Shown here: positions 1-7,913 of the stretch, one piece after another
How the letters are laid out: every line of letters begins with the position of its first letter
How positions within the stretch are numbered: position 1 is the first letter of the stretch
Origin: an uncultured Clostridiaceae bacterium
Lineage (GTDB): Bacteria; Bacillota; Clostridia; TANB77; CAG-508
Assembly: GCA_946493085.1 (NCBI GenBank)
Contig: CAMMAC010000016.1
Coordinates: 1 to 36,506, forward strand
Length of the DNA: 36,506 nt
Direction of reading: 5' to 3'
Notes under the pieces: model-generated
The model's input: only the letters and a program-made list of their open reading frames with translations
Database searches by the model: none
What the model was told of the DNA's origin: nothing
Translations under genes and position numbers: made by a program

Positions 1-55
1 TTAGGAGGTATTTTGTTGTCAAAGTTCATTTTTCATCTATTACAGGATGCTTTTA

Positions 56-1351
56 TTATCTTCCTATCGAATAGTATTCTATTCCTGCTTCTTTCATATC
101 TTCTAATTCATAAATATTTCTTCCATCATATACAAGTGGTGTTCTCATAAGCTCTTTGTAAGTTTCTGGTTTAATAGATTTAATCTCATCCCACTCTGTA
201 AAGATAAAGCATACATTAGCCTTTTCTAAAGCTTCTTCTGGATTTTTCACATAATGAATTTGTGTCGGATATTTCTTTTTAAAGTTATCCATCGCTACAG
301 GGTCATAAGCATATATATCTGCTCCTTGTTCTAATAATAAAGCCACATTATCTAAAGATGGTGCTTCTCTTAGGTCGTCTGTTCCAGCCTTAAATGCAAG
401 ACCTAACACAGCTACTTTTAAATGGTCAAAAGTAATTAATCTGTCACACGCTTTTCTATATAATTTTGTTTTTTGAGATTTATTTACATCTACAGCAGAT
501 TGTACCGTTCTTAATGTATACCCATTTTGTTTTGCTAAATAGCTCAATGCCTTTGTATCTTTTGGGAAACAGCTTCCTCCATAACCAATACCAGCATGTA
601 AAAAACTTGCTCCTATTCTTGGGTCATAACTCATACCTTTTGCTACATCTTCAATATTAGCTCCTACTAATTCACAAAGGTTTGCAATATCATTCATATA
701 AGAGATTTTTAATGCTAAAAAGTCATTTGATGCATATTTAATCATTTCTGCACTTCTTCTATTTACAGAAACAATAGGAAGTTTAAATGGTTCATATATT
801 TTCATTAATAATTCTTCTGCTTCTTTACTATTGGTTCCTATTACAATTCTTTTTGCCTCTAATGTATCTCTTACTGCATGTCCTTGTGCTAAAAATTCTG
901 GGTTACTTGCTACTTCTACTTTTACATCATTTACTAAAGAATCTTTAATAAATTGTTCTACTTTATCATTTGTTCCTACTGGAACTGTAGATTTTACTAC
1001 TACTAAACAATCTTTTTCAATAGATTCTGCTATTTGCCTAGAAACAGTTGCTACATAGGATAAATTTGCAGATCCATCTGGTTGTTCTGGTGTTCCTACT
1101 CCTATGAATATAGCATCTGCATCCTTATATGCTATTTTGTAATCTGTCGTAAAATGTAATCTCCCTGCTGCAATGTTTTTTTGCATTAACTCTTCTAGTC
1201 CTTCTTCATAAATAGGGGATTTTCCTTCCCTCATAATTTTTACTTTGTTTTCATCTACATCTACACAGGTTACATCATGTCCTTTTTCGGCAAAACATAC
1301 TCCTGCTACTAATCCTACATACCCTGTTCCTGCTACTGCTATTTTTATCAT
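56..1351 (-). CDS. ugd: UDP-glucose 6-dehydrogenase
   Basis: Oxidises UDP-glucose to UDP-glucuronate with two NAD+, supplying uronic acid for capsule or exopolysaccharide in the cytoplasm. The 431-residue protein has full family length. The N-terminal Rossmann motif GTGYVGLVAG is at residues 8-17, STVPVGT near 121, and the catalytic-cysteine motif GYGGSCFPKD is at 257-266 with Cys261. The C-terminal UDP-binding domain carries AVLGLAFKAGTDDLREAPS. It is the last gene of a three-gene run (phosphoglycosyl transferase, GT4, ugd) reading leftward, with 76 bases to the GT4 gene. ATG start. The family also includes UDP-ManNAc dehydrogenases, but length and active-site sequence fit UDP-glucose best. 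Substrate assignment is from family knowledge. Confidence 0.93.
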   Translation of the reverse strand: MIKIAVAGTGYVGLVAGVCFAEKGHDVTCVDVDENKVKIMREGKSPIYEEGLEELMQKNIAAGRLHFTTDYKIAYKDADAIFIGVGTPEQPDGSANLSYVATVSRQIAESIEKDCLVVVKSTVPVGTNDKVEQFIKDSLVNDVKVEVASNPEFLAQGHAVRDTLEAKRIVIGTNSKEAEELLMKIYEPFKLPIVSVNRRSAEMIKYASNDFLALKISYMNDIANLCELVGANIEDVAKGMSYDPRIGASFLHAGIGYGGSCFPKDTKALSYLAKQNGYTLRTVQSAVDVNKSQKTKLYRKACDRLITFDHLKVAVLGLAFKAGTDDLREAPSLDNVALLLEQGADIYAYDPVAMDNFKKKYPTQIHYVKNPEEALEKANVCFIFTEWDEIKSIKPETYKELMRTPLVYDGRNIYELEDMKEAGIEYYSIGR

Positions 1352-1427
1352 TTTTCATCCATTCCTTTTTCCTTTTATTTTGTATTTGTATCTTATCATT
1401 GTTTCCCCAAAATGTCTATTCCTATTT

Positions 1428-2534
1428 TTATATTTCCATAATTTCTAACATTCTTTTATTAATAATATTGACATCAAATCTTTCTTTACAATAGTTATAA
1501 CTTGCATCAGACATCTTTTCTAATTCTTCTCTATGCTCTATCATATATATCATTTTCTCTGCTAAAGCCTTACTATCTTTTATAGGTACAAAAAATCCAT
1601 TTACTCCTTCTTTTACAGTTTCTCTGCATCCAACTGTATCTGTAGTAAGTATTGGTCTTCCCATAGCAAGTGCCTCTAAAAGTGTTCTAGGTACTCCTTC
1701 TCTATAATAGGAAGGTAATACAAAACAAGTAGATTTTGCAATGTAAGATGGTACATCGTTTGACTCTCCGCAATATTCAATAATTCCTGAATCTAAAAAT
1801 TCACTTCTTACTTCATCTAAATTTAGTGCTAATTGTGTCTTATCCTCTGCTCCTACATACAAAAATCTCGCATCTGGATATTTTTCTTTTACTATTTTGG
1901 CTGCCTCAAAGTACTCTCTTACTCCCTTTTGCTTTAATATACGAGATACCATTAAGAAAGTATTTCCTTCTGGTAATGGATTTCTCTTAAATCTATCCAT
2001 ATTGACTCCAGAGCCATCTACTAACTCACATTTTTCTTTTTTTAGATATTTTCTTTGTACAAATTCTTCTATATCATCTTTATTTTGGAAAATAACTTTC
2101 TTGTTATATTTAAATGCTATTTTATACCCTATTCCACAAATTAGCTGTAGAATTTTCGTCTTAAAAGATTCTACAGCATAAACATATCCAAGACCTGTTA
2201 TCATAGAATACATTTCTTTTACTTTCGCTCTTTTTGCCGCAATAGAACCAAATATGACTGGTTTTATGGTATAGGCAAAAATTTTATCTGGTTTTTCCTG
2301 TTTAATAATTTCTGTCAAATGATTTAAATAAGCTAGATTATCAAGAATAGTGGTAGAATTTTTCTTTAAAGAAATTAAGACACATCTTGCTCCTAATTTC
2401 TTTAGAGTATCTTCAAATCCGCCTTCTGGACAAATGGCTACAATTTCATTGCCTTTTTCTGAAATCGCTTTCATTAAATCTCCTCTAAAATTAATAAATG
2501 TACTTGTTTTAGGAGCTATCATCATTATTTTCAT
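1428..2534 (-). CDS. GT4-family glycosyltransferase (capsule/EPS)
   Basis: A retaining GT-B glycosyltransferase that should add a sugar to an undecaprenyl-diphosphate-linked acceptor at the inner face of the membrane. The 368-residue protein has the N-terminal acceptor domain (MKIMMIAPKTSTFINFRGDL) and a GT4 C-terminal domain from about residue 190 (FLMVSRILKQKGVREYFEAA). The EX7E motif is at E279-E287 in REGVPRTLLEALAMG. Overall pattern resembles CapM/PglA-type enzymes that act just after the initiating transferase. It starts 15 bases after the phosphoglycosyl transferase gene ends, so the two are almost certainly co-transcribed. The donor sugar cannot be read from the sequence. Confidence 0.88.
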   Translation of the reverse strand: MKIMMIAPKTSTFINFRGDLMKAISEKGNEIVAICPEGGFEDTLKKLGARCVLISLKKNSTTILDNLAYLNHLTEIIKQEKPDKIFAYTIKPVIFGSIAAKRAKVKEMYSMITGLGYVYAVESFKTKILQLICGIGYKIAFKYNKKVIFQNKDDIEEFVQRKYLKKEKCELVDGSGVNMDRFKRNPLPEGNTFLMVSRILKQKGVREYFEAAKIVKEKYPDARFLYVGAEDKTQLALNLDEVRSEFLDSGIIEYCGESNDVPSYIAKSTCFVLPSYYREGVPRTLLEALAMGRPILTTDTVGCRETVKEGVNGFFVPIKDSKALAEKMIYMIEHREELEKMSDASYNYCKERFDVNIINKRMLEIMEI

Positions 2535-2549
2535 TTTATTGCCATCCTC

Positions 2550-3182
2550 CTATCCTACTTTTGTATATACAGCTTGTTCTTGTAATTCACGTATTTCTTC
2601 TTTAATACCTTGTTCAGAAATTTCTGCATTTGTCTTCTTAAAAACTTGTACTACCGTTTCAAAAACCAATCTCATATCCATCACAAAACTAATATGATCC
2701 ACATAATATAAATCATATTCTATTTTTTTGAATATATTAATACCATTTCTTCCCTTTACTTGTGCTAAGCCAGAAATGCCCGGTAATACATCACTTCTTC
2801 TCTTTTGTTCTGGCGTAAACCATTCATAATAGTCTGGAATCCATGGTCTAGGACCGATAAAACTCATTTCTCCTTTAAGGATATTGATTAATTGTGGCAA
2901 CTCGTCTATACTTGTTTTGCGAATAAATTTTCCTACTTTTGTTACCATTTGTTCATGTGTTAAATTGCTATGTAATTCTTCACGATTTACTTTCATAGAT
3001 CTAAACTTATATGTATTAAAAACTCTGCAACCCTTTCCCATTCTTTTAGATTTATAAATTATTGGACCTCCATCTTCTAATTTGATAGCGATAGCTACAA
3101 CTGCCATTGGTATTGCAGCCAAAATTAATAAAAATAATGCAAGTAAAAAGTCAACTAATCTTTTGATGACATGTTGATACAT
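2550..3182 (-). CDS. Monotopic phosphoglycosyl transferase (initiating sugar transferase)
   Basis: Transfers a sugar-1-phosphate from a UDP-sugar to undecaprenyl phosphate, starting repeat-unit synthesis at the membrane. The 210-residue protein is the short PglC-like form without the large N-terminal membrane domain of WbaP/WcaJ enzymes. A hydrophobic re-entrant segment spans about residues 11-33, broken by Pro25. Then come KFRSM (59-63), the catalytic pair Asp93-Glu94 in TSIDELPQLINILKGEMS, FIGPRPW (108-114) and PGISGLAQVKGRN. The start is preceded by a G-rich ribosome site (AAAAGGGGGAAAAAAC). It is the first gene of the operon with the GT4 and ugd. A promoter candidate lies about 250 bases upstream. 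Confidence 0.92.
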   Translation of the reverse strand: MYQHVIKRLVDFLLALFLLILAAIPMAVVAIAIKLEDGGPIIYKSKRMGKGCRVFNTYKFRSMKVNREELHSNLTHEQMVTKVGKFIRKTSIDELPQLINILKGEMSFIGPRPWIPDYYEWFTPEQKRRSDVLPGISGLAQVKGRNGINIFKKIEYDLYYVDHISFVMDMRLVFETVVQVFKKTNAEISEQGIKEEIRELQEQAVYTKVG

Positions 3183-3524
3183 GTTTTTTCCCCCTTTTTT
3201 CTCCCCAAAAAATCATTTTATGTAATTTTCTTATAATTTTTTTGCCTTTTTTATTATAACATTACCTTTTTTGTTTTTCAACATTTTTTTCCTATTTTTG
3301 ATAATTTTATGTAAATTTATTGTTAATAAATTATCATTTTGCTTGATAACGCAGTTTTAGAGGATTTTATCTTTTTATTTTACCTTTATCTATATGAATT
3401 ATTACAAAATATAATGACTAACCTTTACTTATAGTAGTGTGTTTTTGCATATATATCAAAAAATAAAGTCTTAGCTATTTTATCTAAAACTTTATCTTTT
3501 CTTATTCATTGATACGATTTTTAT
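3183..3524. other. 342-base AT-rich intergenic leader region
   Basis: No open frame with a ribosome site was seen. It holds a minus-strand promoter candidate (3431-3459) that would give a roughly 240-base untranslated leader to the sugar transferase operon, and long T-runs on plus. No terminator for the upstream flavin reductase gene was recognised. A structured RNA in the leader is possible, but no known class was seen. Confidence 0.5.
3431..3459 (-). promoter_or_regulatory. Sigma-A promoter candidate for the sugar transferase operon
   Basis: On the minus strand TTGATA (3454-3459) is followed after 17 bases by TACTAT (3431-3436). The -35 matches consensus at 5 of 6 positions and the -10 at 4 of 6. 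It points at the gene starting at 3182. Confidence 0.5.
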
Positions 3525-4034
3525 TTAATCTTCATTATAACTAGATGCTTTAGGAGGAGTTTTCCCTTTAATTACTGTATGGTAATAATGATAAGTCATA
3601 GGTTCTTTTTCTTCTATTTTTTCTCCTTCTTGCATTTCCAATAAAAACAAATCATGTGTTCCACAATCTATTACTTGAAGAATATTACATTCTATATAAG
3701 AAACTACTTTTTCTGTTATAATTGGTATTCCATTATTCCCCATTTTATATTCTGTTCCTTCTAACTTATTGATATCTCTTCCAGAGCGAAAACCAAATTT
3801 TCCAATGAGTAACATATCTGCCTCTTGTGACAAAACAGCTAGATTCATTTTCTTACTTTTCTTTGCAATTTCTGCTGTGTAATTTTCTTTATTAATTGCC
3901 ACTATCAGCTTTGGTTTTTCTTCTGCAGTTATTTGTGTGACGGTATTTACTACACAACCTGAAAACGTATCCCCCTCTTTAGAGGTTACAATATATAATC
4001 CATAATTTAAATCAAATAAAACTTTTTTGTTCAT
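3525..4034 (-). CDS. Flavin reductase-like (FMN split-barrel) protein
   Basis: A 169-residue protein of the flavin reductase/flavoredoxin split-barrel family, which binds FMN and passes electrons to a partner such as rubredoxin or a flavodiiron protein. Family features seen are the opening NYGLYIVTSKEGDTFSGCVVNTVTQ, the central IAKKSKKMNLAVLS segment, FGFRSGRDINKL, and the characteristic C-terminus YYHTVIKGKTPPKASSY. No fused rubredoxin domain is present, although this domain is often the N-terminus of high-molecular-weight rubredoxins in clostridia. AAGGAG precedes the ATG. It follows the PssE gene by 54 bases on the same strand and may be co-transcribed, but nothing suggests a role in polysaccharide synthesis. 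The electron partner is unknown. Confidence 0.82.
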   Translation of the reverse strand: MNKKVLFDLNYGLYIVTSKEGDTFSGCVVNTVTQITAEEKPKLIVAINKENYTAEIAKKSKKMNLAVLSQEADMLLIGKFGFRSGRDINKLEGTEYKMGNNGIPIITEKVVSYIECNILQVIDCGTHDLFLLEMQEGEKIEEKEPMTYHYYHTVIKGKTPPKASSYNED

Positions 4035-4088
4035 TTTTCTTTTCTCCTTAATAATTTTTACCTAAAATGGAAAAATATTCCTTAAACT

Positions 4089-4577
4089 TCAATCATTTAA
4101 CAAATTTTCTATTTGTATTTCCAATCCTTGTATAAATTTTTCTTGATTACCATAAAATTTTCGTGGTGTAAAATCTTTTAATTCTTTAATTATTTCTCCT
4201 AATTTATCAAAATCTATAAGTGGAATAATATATCCGCTTTGGCTGAAATTTTCTAAAATTTGTTCTTGATGGTTATTTACATGCTCTCCATATTCTTTTT
4301 TTCTTGCTGCTACTATCATCTTTTTTTCTTTTTTTAACCCCTCTATAATAGATCCAACACCTGCATGTGTTATGATAAAATTAGCTTTTTCTAACATATG
4401 CGCAAAGTTTTCTACAGGAATATAGGGGATAATTTGCATTCTATGGGATGTGTATTTAGTAGAACCAACTTGTGCAATCACTTTTTCTTGTATCGTTCCA
4501 TTTTCTATTTGCTTTTCTACTGCTTCTAACAGCCTAACAAAAGGCTTATCTTGTGTTCCCAATGTTACCAAAATCAT
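4089..4577 (-). CDS. pssE: PssE/Alg13-like glycosyltransferase catalytic subunit
   Basis: The 162-residue protein is the C-terminal half of a GT28-type (MurG/Alg13) glycosyltransferase. It opens MILVTLGTQDKPFVRLLEAV and carries the nucleotide-sugar binding signature ANFIITHAGVGSIIEGL with VAARKKEYGEHVNNHQ. Enzymes of this shape (yeast Alg13, streptococcal and rhizobial PssE/Cps14G) are inactive alone and need a membrane-bound Alg14/PssD partner. That partner is encoded 38 bases upstream (4616-5590). Together they should transfer a hexose onto a lipid-linked acceptor at the inner membrane face. Symbol is by analogy. Confidence 0.87.
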   Translation of the reverse strand: MILVTLGTQDKPFVRLLEAVEKQIENGTIQEKVIAQVGSTKYTSHRMQIIPYIPVENFAHMLEKANFIITHAGVGSIIEGLKKEKKMIVAARKKEYGEHVNNHQEQILENFSQSGYIIPLIDFDKLGEIIKELKDFTPRKFYGNQEKFIQGLEIQIENLLND

Positions 4578-4615
4578 TTTTTACCTTCTTTCTATTGCTA
4601 TATAGAGTATCAATT

Positions 4616-5590
4616 TTAATAAACTCCACCTAAATATATTGCTTTTGGATAAATGTTTAGCATCTCTTCCCATTGCACAATAAATACATCAGCTATATAA
4701 TATAAAAGTCTTCCAGCTTGTGTTTTTGTATTGCGGTTAGCAAAGGTTTCTATGTAAATTATTTTGCTTCCTAATATTTTAGCAATGCAGCACATAGGCC
4801 CAGCCGTATGTGTCCCCGTTGTGATGACTATTTGTGGCCTAAATTTTAAATATATCCACAAACTTTTGAAACAGTTGATAAATAAAATACCGATATATCT
4901 AAGAGGTGTTTTTTTAGTACCATATGCTAAAAAATCTAGATTTTTTCCATATTCTTGTTTTAAATGTTCCATAGCCGGAGAGGTTTCTGTAACAATATGA
5001 TACGTACATTTTTGAAATAGTGGTTTTAGTTGCATTAATTCATTAAAATGCCCACCTGTGCTAGAAATAAACAATAGTTTTGTACTTTTTTCTAGTTTTT
5101 TCCTCTCTACTTGCTTTTTGGTTATTCTGCGATAATATTTTATAATAAGCATAAATATAATAGCTCCTGTTAGTGCCCCCGCTGTATCAATTAAAACATC
5201 GGTTATTTGTCCACTTCTTCCTGAGATAAATAATTGATGAAATTCATCGCTCATTGCATATAAGCATGCCAATAAAACACTACATAATATTTTTTGATAA
5301 AACGTTCCATTATAAGTGCATGCCAATCCCATAATAAGAAATCCTAACAAGGCATAAATAGAGAAATGAGCTAATTTTCTAATAATTGGTTGCATTATTT
5401 CTTCCTTAACTCTTGCTTTCTCCTTTTCTTCTAATTGACTGGTAAAAGGTATTATATCTATTAGCCAATCTATCACTTTTCCACTTGTATTACTTGATAT
5501 TATTGCATTTTGATTAGAAAATTGAAAAATAGTAACGCAGTTAATAATAATTAAAATAATCCAAATTGTTCTTTGTATGATGATTTTCAT
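4616..5590 (-). CDS. pssD: VanZ-like membrane domain fused to PssD/Alg14-like glycosyltransferase subunit
   Basis: The 324-residue protein has two recognisable parts. Residues 1-160 are a VanZ-like domain with four membrane spans and the motifs KLAHFSIYALLGFL, DEFHQLFISGRSGQITDV and DTAGALTGAIIF. Residues about 165-324 are PssD/Alg14, with FISSTGGHFNELMQL, PQIVITTGTHTAGPMCCIAK and the closing IADVFIVQWEEMLNIYPKA. Alg14/PssD normally anchors the Alg13/PssE subunit by one helix. Here the VanZ domain supplies the membrane part. The partner is the next gene. Start choice: a TTG lies in frame at 5620, but a promoter -10 sits directly upstream of it (5621-5626), so transcription should begin after it. 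I therefore use the ATG at 5590. Confidence 0.85.
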   Translation of the reverse strand: MKIIIQRTIWIILIIINCVTIFQFSNQNAIISSNTSGKVIDWLIDIIPFTSQLEEKEKARVKEEIMQPIIRKLAHFSIYALLGFLIMGLACTYNGTFYQKILCSVLLACLYAMSDEFHQLFISGRSGQITDVLIDTAGALTGAIIFMLIIKYYRRITKKQVERKKLEKSTKLLFISSTGGHFNELMQLKPLFQKCTYHIVTETSPAMEHLKQEYGKNLDFLAYGTKKTPLRYIGILFINCFKSLWIYLKFRPQIVITTGTHTAGPMCCIAKILGSKIIYIETFANRNTKTQAGRLLYYIADVFIVQWEEMLNIYPKAIYLGGVY

Positions 5591-5620
5591 TTCTTCCGAC
5601 TTTCCTCTTTCTTTTTTCAA

Positions 5621-5649
5621 ATTATATCTTATTCCTTTTAGTTTTGCAA
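5621..5649 (-). promoter_or_regulatory. Promoter candidate for the VanZ-PssD/PssE genes
   Basis: On the minus strand TTGCAA (5644-5649), 17-base spacer, perfect TATAAT (5621-5626). It gives a start of transcription near 5614 and a short leader before the ATG at 5590. The -35 is weak (4 of 6). Confidence 0.5.
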
Positions 5650-5679
5650 CTTTATTTTTATTTTATTTTTCTACAAAAC

Positions 5680-5707
5680 TTTACTTTTTTTTATTTTTGT
5701 GTATAAT
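5680..5707 (+). promoter_or_regulatory. Promoter candidate for the LCP gene
   Basis: TTTACT (5680-5685), 16 bases, perfect TATAAT (5702-5707), followed by AAAGGAGG (5724-5731) and the ATG at 5739. Divergent from the PssD promoter. Confidence 0.55.
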
Positions 5708-5738
5708 AATAAGGAAAGAAATCAAAGGAGGAATAATC

Positions 5739-6875
5739 ATGGATGAAAATAAAGAAAACCTTTCTGACAATAGCCAAGAAGAAAATAAAATAAAAAAGGA
5801 AGAAACGACATCTACTACTTCTTCATCTTCAGAAGATAATATCATTATCCAACAAGAACCTTCTTCTAGTAAAGAAGAAAAACACGGAAAGAAAAAGAAG
5901 AAAAAAAATATTTTCCTACGCATTTTATTATTCTTATTTATTTTAATTATTATTTTTGTAGCTACTGCTATTGCTACTTCTTTATGGTTTGTAAACGACA
6001 AATTAGATAAATTAAACTACGTAAATGATGTTACTAAAGAAGATGTTAGTGTAGACGAACAGGTAGATGAATCTTTAAGTGAATATCGTAATATTGCACT
6101 ACTTGGTATCGATACACGTGAAGACACATTTTCTGGTTCTAGAAGCGATTGTATTATTATTGTTAGTATCAACAATAACACAAAAGATGTAAAGTTACTT
6201 TCTGTATATAGAGATACTTATTTAGACATTGAGGGACATGGCTTAGACAAAGTCACACACGCTTATGCTTATGGTGGACCTCGTTTAACATTAAGTACTT
6301 TAAATAGAAACTTAGATTTAAATATTTCTGAATTTGTTACGGTTAATTTTGAAACCGTAAGAACCGTAGTAAATGCTATTGGTGGTGTAGATATTACTGT
6401 AACTGCTGCAGAAGCTTCTCAAATTTCTGGTATTTCTGGTGCAGGCACTTATACTTTAAATGGTGACCAAGCACTTGCTTACTCTAGAATCAGAAAAATC
6501 GATACAGATTATCAAAGAACAGAACGTATGAGAACGGTATTAAATGCTGTATTTGAAAAAGTAAAAACATTGGATATTACACAATTAAATGCTTTATTAG
6601 ATACTGTACTTCCTCATCTTTCTACTAACATTTCTAAAAATGATATTATTGCTTTATTACCGGATTTATTGTCTTATCATGTTACAAACAGTGAAGGATG
6701 GCCATATGAAACAAGAGGCATTACTTTAAATTTATGGTACGGCATTCCTGTTACACTAGAAGAAAATGTAAAACAATTACATGAGAACCTATTTGGTGAA
6801 GAAAATTATGAACCATCTGAAACAGTAAAAAGCATTAGTAATCAAATTATTCAAAAAACAGGATATAGTAATTAA
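5739..6875 (+). CDS. LytR-CpsA-Psr (LCP) family cell-wall polymer ligase
   Basis: LCP proteins attach undecaprenyl-pyrophosphate-linked polymers (teichoic acid, capsule) to peptidoglycan outside the membrane. The 378-residue protein has a long Glu/Ser/Thr/Lys-rich cytoplasmic tail (1-50), a basic run before one membrane helix (about 58-85), then an extracytoplasmic LCP domain from about 118. Key segments are LLGIDTREDTFSGSRSD, LLSVYRDTYLDI, VNAIGGVDITV, LNGDQALAYSRIR and TDYQRTERMR, which hold the conserved pyrophosphate-binding Asp and Arg residues. The ATG at 5739 is chosen because AAAGGAGG precedes it and the in-frame upstream extension lies in promoter sequence. It is divergent from the polysaccharide genes, suggesting it anchors their product. 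Confidence 0.92.
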   Translation: MDENKENLSDNSQEENKIKKEETTSTTSSSSEDNIIIQQEPSSSKEEKHGKKKKKKNIFLRILLFLFILIIIFVATAIATSLWFVNDKLDKLNYVNDVTKEDVSVDEQVDESLSEYRNIALLGIDTREDTFSGSRSDCIIIVSINNNTKDVKLLSVYRDTYLDIEGHGLDKVTHAYAYGGPRLTLSTLNRNLDLNISEFVTVNFETVRTVVNAIGGVDITVTAAEASQISGISGAGTYTLNGDQALAYSRIRKIDTDYQRTERMRTVLNAVFEKVKTLDITQLNALLDTVLPHLSTNISKNDIIALLPDLLSYHVTNSEGWPYETRGITLNLWYGIPVTLEENVKQLHENLFGEENYEPSETVKSISNQIIQKTGYSN

Positions 6876-6887
6876 AACTTTTTTAAA

Positions 6888-6925
6888 GGAGCTATCAATC
6901 TGTAAATGATAGTTCCTTCTTTTTT
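6888..6925 (+). terminator. Intrinsic terminator after the LCP gene
   Basis: Ten-base stem (6888-6897 with 6907-6916, one G-T wobble), nine-base loop, then a T-rich tract ending in six T. It is 12 bases past the LCP stop. Confidence 0.85.
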
Positions 6926-7146
6926 GCTTACTATTTTACTTGTCAGTTAAATTTAAAATTTATTATACTCTTTTATTTTCTTTGTTTACTTCCTTTTTTC
7001 TATGAAAGTTTGGTTTTGCTTTTGCAAACAAATTGTAGATTTTAATACATATTCCGACACTTTTCTATTCTTTTCGTTATCTAGCCAATTCCTTAAATTT
7101 ACGTTTTATCTTTTTTACAAATAAGTTGATTTTTTTATTTTTTGTC
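6926..7146. other. Intergenic region before the coiled-coil gene
   Basis: Lies within the roughly 350-base gap between the LCP and coiled-coil genes. Very T-rich on plus, with no open frame with a ribosome site and no recognisable RNA element. Only the LCP terminator and the downstream promoter flank it. Confidence 0.5.
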
Positions 7147-7175
7147 TTGCCATTTTTGTAAAGCTATGTTATACT
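7147..7175 (+). promoter_or_regulatory. Promoter of the coiled-coil gene
   Basis: TTGCCA (7147-7152), 17-base spacer, TATACT (7170-7175) with an extended TG at 7167-7168. It places the transcript start near 7182 and so excludes any protein start before that. Confidence 0.75.
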
Positions 7176-7228
7176 ATCGTCAAGCATTAAACGGATCATT
7201 TTATAAGAGAAAGGAGGATATTTATACA

Positions 7229-7708
7229 ATGGATAATGAAATATTACAAATTTTACAATCCATGAATAAAAAAATGGATGTTATAGGTGACAAAGTGGAC
7301 TACTTATATGGCATGAAGGACAAAATAGAATCTATAGACGAAATCAGAAGTAAAGTGGACTCTTTATATAGCATGAAGGATAAAGTAGATTCTATAGACG
7401 AAAGATTGTCTGCCTTGGAAGATGTTGTTACTGTTATGCAATACGAACATGGCAGAAAATTGGACTTATTGCTAGATTATGCCAAAGCAAGTATTGAAAA
7501 GCATGAGCAATATGATAAACAATTTGATTACGTATATTCAAAAATGTTTGATTATGATGTTAGATTGTCCGTTATAGAGGATTCTGAACATTTCCAAAAT
7601 GTAATGGCTAAGAAAGCTGCTTTTATTAGAAAGTTTGCCGATAAAGGAAAAGAAATTGTAGAAAGTCAAAATAAAAAAATAGCACAATACAATCCTAATA
7701 ATAAATAA
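7229..7708 (+). CDS. Coiled-coil protein of unknown function with a duplicated 20-residue unit
   Basis: Family not recognised. The 159-residue protein is highly charged and predicted mostly helical, with heptad-like spacing through MDNEILQILQSMNKKMDVIG and the C-terminal half. Residues 22-61 contain a near-exact 20-residue repeat (KVDYLYGMKDKIESIDE, then KVDSLYSMKDKVDSIDE). It resembles short phage- or mobile-element-type coiled-coil proteins made of DKV/DSLYS units, but no function follows from this. The ATG at 7229 is preceded by AAAGGAGG and sits behind a good promoter. It is transcribed alone and ends before a bidirectional terminator. No signal peptide or membrane span. Confidence 0.75.
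   Translation: MDNEILQILQSMNKKMDVIGDKVDYLYGMKDKIESIDEIRSKVDSLYSMKDKVDSIDERLSALEDVVTVMQYEHGRKLDLLLDYAKASIEKHEQYDKQFDYVYSKMFDYDVRLSVIEDSEHFQNVMAKKAAFIRKFADKGKEIVESQNKKIAQYNPNNK
7292..7411 (+). repeat. Tandem 60-base duplication inside the coiled-coil gene
   Basis: Units 7292-7351 and 7352-7411 both open AAAGTGGAC and share GCATGAAGGA and TCTATAGACGAA at the same offsets. The copies are in frame, so each encodes 20 residues of coiled coil. Confidence 0.85.
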
Positions 7709-7808
7709 AGAAATATTCATCTATATATCGTTGTAATAAATATAATAAAAAATAAAAAATTAAATAGTGTAATTTTTATTTTATCACTTTTTTCAAAATA
7801 CTTTCAAT

Positions 7809-7839
7809 AAAAATCCCTCGGCTTACCCAAGGGATTTTT
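7809..7839. terminator. Bidirectional terminator between the coiled-coil gene and argS
   Basis: Perfect ten-base stem AAAAATCCCT (7809-7818) with AGGGATTTTT (7830-7839), 11-base loop. The arms provide T-runs on both strands, so it can end the plus-strand gene and the minus-strand argS transcript. Confidence 0.85.
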
Positions 7840-7913
7840 ATTCTCATATTTTAATCATTTTTTATATTTTTATGATCTGTTTAATGCTCTATTATAATAG
7901 ATATTATTATTTT

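Noticed and set aside
7292..7411. CRISPR array
   Set aside because: Only two contiguous in-frame units without spacers, inside a coding gene.
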